NCBI RefSeq assembly: GCF_029267215.1
Contig: NZ_JARIDH010000082.1
Coordinates: forward strand, 1 to 46,962
Length of the DNA: 46,962 nt
Source: Clostridium sp.
GTDB lineage: Bacteria; Bacillota; Clostridia; Clostridiales; Clostridiaceae
Direction of reading: 5' to 3'
Program-made: the position numbers and the translations under genes
The notes under the pieces: generated by a model
Seen by the model: only the letters and a program-made list of their open reading frames with translations
The model's database searches: none
Told to the model about the DNA's origin: nothing
Shown here: positions 25,736 through 33,555 of the stretch, piece after piece
Position numbering within the stretch: the stretch's first letter is position 1
How the letters are laid out: every line of letters begins with the position of its first letter

Positions 25736-26479
25736 TTATTCTATTGTTTTCGCTTTAAAGCTATCAATTCCAATTCTATCTATAAAATCACCAAGTTTTT
25801 CTCCAGCTTCAGCCTCTTTTTTATAAACTTCTACTACTTTATCAACTATTCTTAAAGCTTCTTTTTCATCAACATCCTTAATAAGAATATCAGCCATTCT
25901 AGGATTATAACCTGCAGATCCTCCTACAGAAATTAAAAATCCTGTTTTATCTGCAATAACTCCAATATCTTTAGCATAAACACTTCCGCATGCATTTCTA
26001 CAGCCAGCAACCCCAATTTTAGTTCTACATGGCATATCCATATGTTTATACTTCTTTAATATTTTCATTCCAGTTCCTATAGTATTAAATTTAGATCTCT
26101 TACAAAAACCAGCTGGACAAATCTCCACATTCTTAATTGAATTTTGCTTCATAACAGCAGGTTCCATCCCAAGTTCTTCCCAAATCTTTGGCAAATCTTC
26201 TCCCTGTAAATTTGTAATCAAAATTCTTTGTCCTGAAGTTATCTTAATTACTCCACCATATTTCTTAGCAACTTTAGATATCTTCTCTAAATTCTCAGGA
26301 CTAATAAATCCACCTGGAATATGTGGTGTAATTCCAAATGTTCTTTTGCCATTTCTTATCTTTTGTAAATTTCCATGATGAGTTCCACTAACCATCTTTG
26401 GAATCTCAATTCCTATCTTATCCATATCAACACTATAGCAAGCTAAATTTATAATAAAATTACTAATATTAAATCCCAA
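25736..26479 (-). CDS. Nitrite/sulfite reductase-domain protein (sirohaem and 4Fe-4S type)
   Basis: A 247-residue frame holding one ferredoxin-like half-domain (about 40-110) and the sirohaem/4Fe-4S domain. Cysteines occur as CPAGFC and GCRNACG; HIPGGFISPENLEKI and TSGQRILI are conserved in short NirB-like or coenzyme-F420-free sulfite-reductase-type proteins. The first cysteine pair is spaced C-x4-C rather than the usual C-x5-C. The start is unsure: the TTG at 26479 has no good ribosome site, and the ATG 18 codons in (MDKIGIEIPK) is also poor. A CRP/FNR-type site precedes the gene. It may reduce nitrite or sulfite, or bind sirohaem without catalysis. Confidence 0.78.
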   Translation of the reverse strand: MGFNISNFIINLACYSVDMDKIGIEIPKMVSGTHHGNLQKIRNGKRTFGITPHIPGGFISPENLEKISKVAKKYGGVIKITSGQRILITNLQGEDLPKIWEELGMEPAVMKQNSIKNVEICPAGFCKRSKFNTIGTGMKILKKYKHMDMPCRTKIGVAGCRNACGSVYAKDIGVIADKTGFLISVGGSAGYNPRMADILIKDVDEKEALRIVDKVVEVYKKEAEAGEKLGDFIDRIGIDSFKAKTIE

Positions 26480-26555
26480 TATATTTATAAAAAAAGCTTA
26501 ACTACTAGACACCTCACTTTCTAATCAATAATTTTTTTATATATCCTATAACATT

Positions 26556-26596
26556 ATTATATCTTATATAAAAAATTTTAACGTAACCTTAGTTAC
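26556..26596 (-). promoter_or_regulatory. Promoter with a CRP/FNR-type (HcpR-like) site
   Basis: On the minus strand the inverted repeat GTAAC-N4-GTTAC (26583-26596) is centred about 31 bp upstream of the centre of a TATAAT box (26556-26561). That puts the site near -41, the usual place for a class II CRP/FNR activator. The motif agrees with the one I recall for HcpR in clostridia. A wider inverted pair AGACACC/GGTGTCT (about 26506-26512 and 26613-26619) brackets the region. Confidence 0.55.
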
Positions 26597-26627
26597 AAAT
26601 TTAATTATTATAGGTGTCTATAGTATT

Positions 26628-27134
26628 TTAATACTTAATACAGTCATTATTTAAATGCCATTTTTCTTTACATATATCTTCCTTTTCCTCAAAACATATT
26701 GTTGGCTCTTCGCACTTTTTAATTCCTTCAATGCATATTGTAATTATTGTATTAATAAATATATGTTCTAAACCACAATTATCAAAATCACAATAAGAAA
26801 CATGTCCCTCTACATTTTCTATCTTACTTCCACATTTTATTTTAATTTTTTCAAAGAAAGGAACCACAAACTTTTTACTTAAAACTTTTCCACAAGTACA
26901 TAAATTTGAAGCTTCATAAAAAACTTTCAATATTTTAATACCCTTAACTATAAGATAGTATTCAGAGCATATTTCTATAACTTTAGTCTCAATGATTTCA
27001 ACACAACAACTTACTTCTAATATATAATCTACTTTAAAACAATTATTTGCTAAACAAACCTCATCAATATATTTAAAGTCCTTTACCTTATTAAAATTAA
27101 AACATTTATAAGATTTATTACACTTGTTCTTCAT
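26628..27134 (-). CDS. Cysteine-rich SPOCS-like (DUF3794-like) protein
   Basis: A 168-residue protein with about 20 cysteines. The core (about residues 30-140: YILEVSCCVEIIETKVIEICSEYYLIVKGIKIL) parallels the beta-rich SPOCS domain of the two proteins encoded opposite, where the pattern is KVI followed by GRKLIVEG. In known proteins this domain occurs in spore-coat assembly factors. The protein has no signal peptide, fitting deposition from the mother cell. The SD-like AGGAGA is 26 bases before the ATG, with a small palindrome (27145-27159) in between. It is divergent from the collagen-like gene. The SPOCS assignment is weaker than for its neighbours. Confidence 0.62.
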   Translation of the reverse strand: MKNKCNKSYKCFNFNKVKDFKYIDEVCLANNCFKVDYILEVSCCVEIIETKVIEICSEYYLIVKGIKILKVFYEASNLCTCGKVLSKKFVVPFFEKIKIKCGSKIENVEGHVSYCDFDNCGLEHIFINTIITICIEGIKKCEEPTICFEEKEDICKEKWHLNNDCIKY

Positions 27135-27144
27135 ATAAAATTAC

Positions 27145-27159
27145 TTTACCAAAGGTAAA
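27145..27159. promoter_or_regulatory. TTTACC-AAA-GGTAAA palindrome between Shine-Dalgarno and start
   Basis: A 6-bp inverted repeat with a 3-nt centre lies between AGGAGA (27161-27166 complement) and the ATG at 27134. As RNA it could loop out and bring the distant ribosome site closer to the start; as DNA it could be a protein-binding site. Confidence 0.4.
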
Positions 27160-27318
27160 TTCTCCTTTCACACTCAATCTATAAAATAATATTTTATATT
27201 CACTATATTTTATTCAAAAGCAATATGTGTTGTTACTTTAAATATAAATGTTGTTTTTTATAATTTCATGGAACAACTTGTCTTTTATTGCATATTTATA
27301 GAATGAGAGGTGATAAAA

Positions 27319-28746
27319 ATGAGTATGTATCCAATTTACTATAATCCAGAATCAAATAGTAAAAATTTATCAGATGATTATTTACAACACTCATCTCATA
27401 TTAATTATGTAATTCCTCAATCACCAAACGATATTTCCTATAATGGAATAAATGGTCAAAATGGAGTAAATGGCCCTGCTGGTGCTCCAGGTCAAAACGG
27501 CCAAAATGGAATGAATGGTCCTGCTGGTGCTCCAGGTCAGAACGGTCAAAATGGAATAAACGGTCCTGCTGGTGCTCCAGGTCAGAACGGTCAAAATGGT
27601 TGCCAAGGCCCTCAGGGTCCTCAAGGTTGTCCTGGCCCTCAAGGTCCTCAGGGTTGCCAAGGTCCTCCTGGTCAAAATGGATTTCCTGGATGTCCCGGTC
27701 CTCAAGGTCCTCAAGGCCCTCCAGGTCCTCAAGGTTGCCAAGGTCCTCCTGGTCCTAAAGGTGATAACGGACAAATTTTACCTATATACTATCCTATAAT
27801 GAATTATGGAATGAATAATTGTTGCTGTAATTCTTGTTGTTGTGGATGCAAAGGCATACCAGGTCCTCCTGGTAAAGACGGTAAAGATGGTATAAATGGT
27901 TCTGATGGTAAAGACGGTAAAGATGGTACTGATGGCAAAGATGGCAAAGATGGTAAAGATGGTAAGGATGGATGTTGTTGCTTAAAATGTAACCATATTT
28001 GTAACAGTAGTTTTGAATTCCCACTAAATAGCAACTGTATTTGGAATATTGAAGGTGTTAAAAGAACTGATGAAAAAACTATTAATTCCTTAGCATCGTC
28101 AATAACCTTAGAAGGTTTAGGAACTCAAGTCAATGTAGATACAGGGAATTTTTGGAACGTTTCTCATAGCGGAGAATTTTCTGCTTATCTACAGCCCCAA
28201 CCTAATGTAGATAGAAGTGAATTTTCTCCTAGCTATCTAATACAAGTTGTTGATATAGATCCTGAATGTTCCTATTCACTAAATTTCTGGGGAGCAAAAT
28301 TTGATTATAATCATTATATAACTGGTGATGATATAAACACTAGAGATAGAGCAGCATATAATTTAATTACTGGTGCATATATTTTTTGGGGTGACTTTGT
28401 AAATATCTCAAATCCTATAACCCAATTCATAGAAAATCCAGCAAATTGGCCAATAACCGAAAAAATTTGTAACTATTCAGAAGCAGATCCTGTTGCTTCT
28501 ATATATATTCCTATAGGAGGAGCAGAACAAGTAGAAATATCTGGCGAAAGCCCTACACTTAAGTTACAAAATTATGATTTTGAATCATATACTCTAATTC
28601 CTAATTGTGATGGAAGTTCTATTTGTAATACTACTAGCAATATTCCTTCTGGAACAAATAAAGCTACAATCGTATTTGTAGCAGAATCTTATAATACAAG
28701 TAGACCTGGTGGTATATGGCTAATAGATGATGTTATATTATCTTAA
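27319..28746 (+). CDS. Collagen-like protein, probable spore-surface (BclA-like) filament protein
   Basis: A 475-residue protein in five parts: a non-collagenous N-terminus (about 1-45); a first Gly-X-Y block (about 46-153) with three 15-residue repeats ([15 protein letters not shown] type) and then GPQ/GPP triplets; a cysteine-rich hinge ([14 protein letters not shown], about 168-181); a second block of GKDG repeats (about 181-218) ending in CCC; and a beta-rich C-terminal domain of about 250 residues ending [13 protein letters not shown]. There is no signal peptide. Exosporium proteins BclA of Bacillus and C. difficile share the collagen-stalk-and-head design. The ATG at 27319 is preferred, as GAGAGGTGA is its ribosome site. 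SPOCS genes follow. Confidence 0.85.
   Translation: MSMYPIYYNPESNSKNLSDDYLQHSSHINYVIPQSPNDISYNGINGQNGVNGPAGAPGQNGQNGMNGPAGAPGQNGQNGINGPAGAPGQNGQNGCQGPQGPQGCPGPQGPQGCQGPPGQNGFPGCPGPQGPQGPPGPQGCQGPPGPKGDNGQILPIYYPIMNYGMNNCCCNSCCCGCKGIPGPPGKDGKDGINGSDGKDGKDGTDGKDGKDGKDGKDGCCCLKCNHICNSSFEFPLNSNCIWNIEGVKRTDEKTINSLASSITLEGLGTQVNVDTGNFWNVSHSGEFSAYLQPQPNVDRSEFSPSYLIQVVDIDPECSYSLNFWGAKFDYNHYITGDDINTRDRAAYNLITGAYIFWGDFVNISNPITQFIENPANWPITEKICNYSEADPVASIYIPIGGAEQVEISGESPTLKLQNYDFESYTLIPNCDGSSICNTTSNIPSGTNKATIVFVAESYNTSRPGGIWLIDDVILS
27472..27606 (+). repeat. Three 45-bp tandem repeats within the collagen-like gene
   Basis: Units begin at 27472, 27517 and 27562 and each encodes a 15-residue unit of the [13 protein letters not shown] type. 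Copies 2 and 3 are nearly identical, differing mainly in the last codons. This points to recent expansion by slippage or recombination, so copy number may vary between strains. Confidence 0.9.
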
Positions 28747-28826
28747 TGAATTCAAATTTTAAAATATATATATATTTATTTTATTGCAAATGATACCTTA
28801 AACTAAATCTTAGGAGGATTATAAGA

Positions 28827-30077
28827 ATGGATAAACTAAACTGCTTATGTGGTTATGATAAAAATAAAAATCTTGATTGTAAATTAAAACCTTGTTCATG
28901 TGATAAAATATGTAAAAAAGATTGTTCTAAAGATAAATGTAAAGGCTGTAAATGCAATGGTGATTGTATAAAATATGAAGATGATTGTAATATTTGTGTT
29001 GATGAAGATAGCATATTCTTTTCAACTAATTGCGAACATCCAGATTGCTTTATTTTAGGTGATAATTGGCAAGAAGAAGTATTCGTCGGTACCGTTGTAG
29101 TTCCATGTGAAAAACCATCCATAGAACAAATAGATTCAATAAATGCTGATGTTCAAATAATAAGTAAAAAAGTTATACTAACTCCTTTTTTGAAAGATGC
29201 TACTGGATTACAAAATACTAATATAGAAGGTAAAATTACTACTGGTAGAAAGCTTATAGTAGAAGGTTTAATCTGCTTAAGTATTTCTTATGTGTCATTA
29301 AATATTGACCAAAGTGTTCACAGTTTCCACGGCCAAATACCATTCTCTTCTTTCATAGTTTTACCTGAAAATACAGATTTGGACCAAAACTTCTTAGTTG
29401 ATTCTTGTATAGAAAAAATTTGTGTCAATAAAGTTTGTGAAAGAAGTATAGATTTAACAGCCGCTATAATGATTAAAGCAACAAAAAGTGTTAATCTTTG
29501 TGCTGAATCTTTTTATAAAAATTATGGGGTTGATTGTACTTGTGACACTTCAAATTGTTCAGAACATGGATGTGGTATTGAACCTCTAATAATAAAAGGG
29601 GTTGCAACAGAGGATGAATTAACTAAAGTCTTAGTACCTGGAAAAAACCCAAGACTATGGACTGAAATTTCAGTTCCTGAATTATTAACAATTCCTTGCT
29701 TTAAACCTGATGTGAAGAAACTTCTAAGTGTAACATCTAGTGCTAAAATAGTATGCCAAAATGTTATAAAAACTCCTATTCCTCCACAGAATAATGAAGG
29801 ATTTAATTTAACTGGATTAAAACTTTTAGTTCATTTAATATTAAGACAAAGAATAACTTATGTGTCAACTGAAAACTGTAATTCTGTTCATTCTGCCCAC
29901 TATGATATACCAATCTCAGCTTATATAATTCTCCCAGATAACGACAACTTTGATATAGGTTCTAAATTCAAAATAGATGCTTATATAGAAGATTTATTTG
30001 CTTGCGCTATTAATGAAAGACAAGTATTTAAAAATACAACATTATTTATCAAAGCTGAATCTTTGGTATGTGATTAA
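28827..30077 (+). CDS. Double SPOCS-domain protein with cysteine-rich N-terminus
   Basis: A 416-residue protein. The first 65 residues carry about 17 cysteines in short spacings (CLCGYD, CSCDKICKKDC, CKGCKC). Two homologous beta-rich domains follow, near 85-235 and 255-415. Each has a TVVVPCEKPSIEQI-like lead, a KVILTP / NVIKTP strand, a G(R)KLIVEGLI-type strand, a YVS...VHS strand pair, and FIVLPENTDLD / IILPDNDNFD. These match the SPOCS (DUF3794) domain of clostridial spore proteins. AGGAGG precedes the ATG. It is co-oriented with the collagen-like gene 80 bp upstream and may anchor or cross-link it on the spore. Confidence 0.78.
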   Translation: MDKLNCLCGYDKNKNLDCKLKPCSCDKICKKDCSKDKCKGCKCNGDCIKYEDDCNICVDEDSIFFSTNCEHPDCFILGDNWQEEVFVGTVVVPCEKPSIEQIDSINADVQIISKKVILTPFLKDATGLQNTNIEGKITTGRKLIVEGLICLSISYVSLNIDQSVHSFHGQIPFSSFIVLPENTDLDQNFLVDSCIEKICVNKVCERSIDLTAAIMIKATKSVNLCAESFYKNYGVDCTCDTSNCSEHGCGIEPLIIKGVATEDELTKVLVPGKNPRLWTEISVPELLTIPCFKPDVKKLLSVTSSAKIVCQNVIKTPIPPQNNEGFNLTGLKLLVHLILRQRITYVSTENCNSVHSAHYDIPISAYIILPDNDNFDIGSKFKIDAYIEDLFACAINERQVFKNTTLFIKAESLVCD

Positions 30078-30094
30078 TAAGGAGGATTTGTATT

Positions 30095-30655
30095 ATGTAT
30101 TGCACATGTAATAAAGGTCATAATTACCAAGTAGTTGGATTATGTGATGTAGCTGATTTAGATGTATCAGGTAAAAAAAATTGGGCTCAAGTAATAATAC
30201 CTGAAGTATTATATATACCAGATTGTTATCCAGATATTGAAAATATCGAAAAAATTTATATAACTGTTGAAATTACAAAATCAATGGTTATAGAAACTCC
30301 TAGTTCAATTAAAGATGCCAATGGAGATTCTTTGATTGATGGTATGAATAATGAAGGCGCTATAGCAACTGGTAGAAAATTAATAGTTAGTGGAAAGTTA
30401 TGTCAAACAATAGTTTATACAGCTGATGTTTGCGTTCAATCTCTTCATTCAGTAAACTTTGAATATCCATTCTGTGAATATATAGTTTTACCTGAAGATG
30501 TTGATTTAGATCAAAATTTCTGTGTTGAAGCTTGTGTTGAAGATGTTTATGCTAAAGTTTTAACTCCAAAAACAATATTTAAAAGTGTAACTTTATTCTT
30601 ACTTGCAGAAAAGCTAGTTCCATCATGTCTACCTTTAAGTAGTTCAGATAATTAG
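30095..30655 (+). CDS. Single SPOCS-domain protein
   Basis: A 186-residue protein with MYCTCNKGH at its start and one SPOCS domain (about residues 33-175). The domain has WAQVIIPEVLYIPDCYPDIE, SMVIETPSS, ATGRKLIVSGKLCQTIVYTA, SLHSVNFEYPFCEYIVLPEDVDLDQNF and KTIFKSVTLFLLAEKL, closely matching the first domain of the preceding gene. AAGGAGG lies 9 bases before the ATG and the gap to the previous stop is 17 bp, so the two are one transcript. It probably arose by duplication of a domain of its neighbour. Inferred role: spore coat or exosporium structure. Confidence 0.8.
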   Translation: MYCTCNKGHNYQVVGLCDVADLDVSGKKNWAQVIIPEVLYIPDCYPDIENIEKIYITVEITKSMVIETPSSIKDANGDSLIDGMNNEGAIATGRKLIVSGKLCQTIVYTADVCVQSLHSVNFEYPFCEYIVLPEDVDLDQNFCVEACVEDVYAKVLTPKTIFKSVTLFLLAEKLVPSCLPLSSSDN

Positions 30656-30699
30656 TACTAGCTATAACTAATTTTTTTAAAATAATAATATATTATAAA

Positions 30700-30783
30700 A
30701 GGCTATATTAAGATTTTTCATAAAACTTATAAATATTAAAAGTATATTTATAAGTTTTACTATTTAAAATCATAATATAGCCT
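30700..30783. repeat. Family A palindromic element, short copy, possibly acting as terminator
   Basis: AGGCTATATTA (30700-30710) is inverted at 30773-30783, and AAAACTTATAAATAT is inverted at 30742-30756. The same two blocks, in the same order and spacing, form the ends of the 240-bp element at 12380-12620. It lies 45 bp past the SPOCS stop and its RNA would fold into one long hairpin. Confidence 0.7.
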
Positions 30784-30911
30784 AATTAATTTAAAGCTAT
30801 AATTTATAATTTTCAACTTAATTCTATTATAATTCCAACTCTACCCATCTTTGCACTCTTTAGTTCTACAATTTCACCTTATAATTTTTTAGTTAATCTC
30901 TATCATTTGTT

Positions 30912-30993
30912 ATAAGAATAGATAAAAATATTTTTATCTATTCTTATGTAACTTAGTCACTTAAGTATTTTATAAAATCAAATATACTTAAGT
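30912..30993. promoter_or_regulatory. Three successive palindromes upstream of the ferredoxin gene
   Basis: First, a perfect 36-bp palindrome at 30912-30947 (ATAAGAATAGATAAAAAT and its complement with no loop). Second, GTAAC-TTA-GTCAC at 30948-30960. Third, ACTTAAGTAT at 30959-30968 inverted at 30984-30993. They lie 33 to 115 bp before the ferredoxin start, where promoter and operators are expected. The first could also be a terminator for the preceding operon. Confidence 0.55.
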
Positions 30994-31025
30994 AATAAAC
31001 TTAGTTATTAATAAGGAGGATTTAA

Positions 31026-31247
31026 ATGGATAAAAAATCAACAAAACTTATTGTTAAAAAAAAAGCCTTTGTAGATATATCTCTTTGTGTAGCATGTGGA
31101 TCTTGCACTAAAGTCTGCCCAATAAATGCAATTACTATAAATAAAGGGATTCATGCAAATGTTGATTTAAATAAATGTATAGGTTGCTCTAAATGTGCTA
31201 AAGAATGTCCTGCTTCTATAATAGAAATAGTAGATCTTATGGGATAG
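31026..31247 (+). CDS. Ferredoxin with two [4Fe-4S] clusters
   Basis: A 73-residue protein with the two classic motifs: CVACGSCTKVCP (about residues 19-30) and CIGCSKCAKECP (about 49-60). Each is C-x2-C-x2-C-x3-C-P, giving two [4Fe-4S] clusters. A basic N-terminal extension (MDKKSTKLIVKKKAF) precedes them. AAGGAGG lies seven bases before the ATG. The next gene, 58 bp on, codes for a membrane protein with Fe-S-type cysteine motifs, so the two may form an electron-transfer pair. The redox partner is not known. Confidence 0.9.
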   Translation: MDKKSTKLIVKKKAFVDISLCVACGSCTKVCPINAITINKGIHANVDLNKCIGCSKCAKECPASIIEIVDLMG

Positions 31248-31305
31248 CTAAAATCAATAATAACTTAAAACATAATAAAAACTTTAAATTATGGAGGATT
31301 TATAT

Positions 31306-31875
31306 ATGAAAAAGAAACTTTTTAGAGAATATCTTTGGATATTTTCTAGTTTATATTTAATACTTGGATTATTTAATATACTTTTTGCTTGGCTTGGACT
31401 TATATGTTTTATTGTTCCTCTTCTTATCTCCTTATTAGGAGGAGGTAAAAAATATTGTAATGAGTTTTGTGGTAGAGGACAACTATTAGATTTATTAGGA
31501 AAAAAACTTAAACTATCTAGGAAAAAAACTATGCCTAGATTTTTTGTAAGCAAATATTTTAGATATGGATTTTTAACCTTCTTTTTATTTATGTTTTTTA
31601 ATATGCTTATCTCAACTTACCTTGTTTTTAAAGGTACAAACTCCTTAAAAGAAGTTATTACACTGCTTTGGACATTTAAACTTTCTTGGAAATTAAATGG
31701 CTTAACTAATGTATCCCCTTGGATAACTCAGTTTGCCTTTGGTTTCTATAGTTTAATGTTGACTTCAACCCTATTAGGAATAATAACTTCAATTCTATAT
31801 AAGCCTCGTTCTTGGTGTATTTATTGTCCAATGGGAACAATGACTCAAGGAATATGCAAATTAAAAAACAAATAA
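31306..31875 (+). CDS. Polytopic membrane protein with NapH/NosR-like Fe-S cysteine motifs
   Basis: A 189-residue protein with about four membrane helices (near 10-45, 85-110 and 140-165). It has two cysteine pairs on the same side: KKYCNEFCGRG (after the first helices) and SWCIYCPMGTMTQGICKL (C-terminus). CxxCP-type motifs next to helices recall the NapH/NosR/CcoG group of membrane electron carriers. The start is at the ATG at 31306 (MKKKLF); the earlier ATG at 31291 is part of the ribosome site GGAGG. It is co-transcribed with the ferredoxin. Its cluster content and role are uncertain. Confidence 0.75.
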   Translation: MKKKLFREYLWIFSSLYLILGLFNILFAWLGLICFIVPLLISLLGGGKKYCNEFCGRGQLLDLLGKKLKLSRKKTMPRFFVSKYFRYGFLTFFLFMFFNMLISTYLVFKGTNSLKEVITLLWTFKLSWKLNGLTNVSPWITQFAFGFYSLMLTSTLLGIITSILYKPRSWCIYCPMGTMTQGICKLKNK

Positions 31876-31888
31876 AATAAAAAAATTA

Positions 31889-31923
31889 AAGAGTATGAGT
31901 TAGTATTAAAACCTCATACTCTT
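31889..31923. terminator. Bidirectional intrinsic terminator
   Basis: AAGAGTATGAG pairs with CTCATACTCTT around a 13-nt loop, flanked by A-rich and T-rich tracts. It lies between the converging Fe-S membrane protein and CNNM genes and can serve both. Confidence 0.88.
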
Positions 31924-31956
31924 CTTTATTACTTATTGAATACTATTACTTATTTT

Positions 31957-33297
31957 TTAATTGTTTAATATAATCTCAGGTTTAAAAGAACTAGTTTGAT
32001 TTTTTAAACAAATCCTAAGTTTCTCTATTCTCTTCTTATTTGTTTTACAAACTTGAAATGAAAGATCTTGATATTCAATCATTTCATTTTCTTTTTGTGG
32101 TATATTACCTATAAGATTAACCACAAAACCACCAATTGTTTCAATGTCTTTACTTTCAAGATTTAAATTTAAACTATCATTTAACTTGTCCAAAGGTAAT
32201 AAACCATCAACTACATAGGTATTATTATCTATTTTATCTATGAAGCTTTCTGAGTCATCATATTCATCTAATATATCGCCCATAACTTCCTCAATTAAAT
32301 CTTCTATAGTAGCAATTCCTGAAAAACCACCATACTCATCTATTACAACAGCCATATGTTGTTTACTATCTTGAAGTTCTTTAAATAAATCATCAATAAC
32401 TTTATTTTCAAGAACAAAATAAGCAGGTCTTATTAATTGATCCAATTTGATATTTTCCACTCCAACCTTAACAACAGCTTCAAAGAAATCTTTTAAATAA
32501 AGTACTCCTACTATGTTATCCTTATTATCAGAATAAACAGGAATTCTTGAAAACTGCTCACTTATAAGATTCTTAGCTATAACATCATTTGGAGTTGAAG
32601 ATTTTATTGCAAAAACTTCCCCTCTAGGTGTCATAACTTCTTTTACTGATTTGTGGTCAAATTCAAATATACCATCTAACATATCTTTTTCTGTCTTATC
32701 AATTACACCAATTTCTTGTCCAATATTTATCATGGACATTATTTCATCCTTTGACACAGTTTCTTCTTGATGCTTATTATTTAATCCTAAAATTTTAATA
32801 AATAAATTTGTAGAAGCTGATAAAAGTTTTACAAAGGGTGTTGATATTTTAGATACAAAAGATATTGGTCTTATAGCCATTAAAGCTATTTCTTCTGGCT
32901 TCTGTAATGCAATTCTCTTTGGAAGTAACTCTCCAAATACTAAAGTTACATAAGACAAAAGCATAGTTATAAGTATAACTGATATTTCACTACCATAAGG
33001 AATGTTTAGCTTATGCATGAATTGTGCTAGGTTTTCTGAAATGCTAGTGGCTGCTGATGCACTGGCAAAAAATCCTGCAAATGTTATTCCAATTTGAATA
33101 GTAGATAAAAAGTTACTTGGTGATTTTAACACCTTTCTTAATAAAAGGGCTTTCTTATTCCCTTTCTCTGCAAGTACCTTTATCTTTGATTTATTCACAG
33201 ATACCATTGCCATCTCTGCAGCTGCAAAAAATGCATTAATTAAGATAAGAACTAATATTAGAATAATTTTAGGTAAAATACTGGGACTCGGGTCCAT
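31957..33297 (-). CDS. CNNM/CorC-type (hemolysin-related) transporter family protein
   Basis: A 446-residue protein with three parts. The N-terminal DUF21/CNNM membrane domain (about 1-190) has NAFFAAAEMAMVSVNKSKIKVLAEKGNKKA and FGELLPKRIALQKPEEIA. A pair of CBS domains (about 205-335) has VKEVMTPRGEVFAI and HMAVVIDEYGGFSGIATIEDLIEEVMGDI. The C-terminal CorC_HlyC domain covers about 350-430. Family members take part in Mg2+ or Co2+ homeostasis; the hemolysin name is historical. AGGAGG precedes the ATG. It is monocistronic and shares a bidirectional terminator with the converging gene. Confidence 0.92.
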   Translation of the reverse strand: MDPSPSILPKIILILVLILINAFFAAAEMAMVSVNKSKIKVLAEKGNKKALLLRKVLKSPSNFLSTIQIGITFAGFFASASAATSISENLAQFMHKLNIPYGSEISVILITMLLSYVTLVFGELLPKRIALQKPEEIALMAIRPISFVSKISTPFVKLLSASTNLFIKILGLNNKHQEETVSKDEIMSMINIGQEIGVIDKTEKDMLDGIFEFDHKSVKEVMTPRGEVFAIKSSTPNDVIAKNLISEQFSRIPVYSDNKDNIVGVLYLKDFFEAVVKVGVENIKLDQLIRPAYFVLENKVIDDLFKELQDSKQHMAVVIDEYGGFSGIATIEDLIEEVMGDILDEYDDSESFIDKIDNNTYVVDGLLPLDKLNDSLNLNLESKDIETIGGFVVNLIGNIPQKENEMIEYQDLSFQVCKTNKKRIEKLRICLKNQTSSFKPEIILNN

Positions 33298-33555
33298 CCT
33301 ATAATTCCTCCTCTAAAATAAATAATTTTTAAACCATAATAACATATCAATGTGTTTTATTCAATTATATAATATGTACAATTTAAGCCAAATTATGCCA
33401 AATACATAATTTAAATCTCAAATTATATTACTTATATATATTTGAAATATACTTATATAATATTTAACTTATGAAAGCTAGTGTACATATAATATATTGT
33501 AAAGTTTCTCCTTTTTAAGTTTTTATAATAAATAATATGAATAAGGTGATTTATT

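Noticed and set aside
27256-27305. SigK/SigE-type promoter before the collagen-like gene (AACA ... CATATTTATA)
   Set aside because: The -10 does not fit CATANNNTA and the resulting leader would be only about 14 bases. Sporulation control remains likely on other grounds.
27472-27606. Regularly spaced repeats suggesting a CRISPR array
   Set aside because: The units are directly tandem with no spacers and are in frame inside a coding sequence.
27421-28034. Several open frames on both strands opposite or within the collagen-like gene
   Set aside because: They arise from the Gly-X-Y repeat, show low-complexity Arg/Thr/Leu or His/Tyr/Leu runs, and lack ribosome sites.
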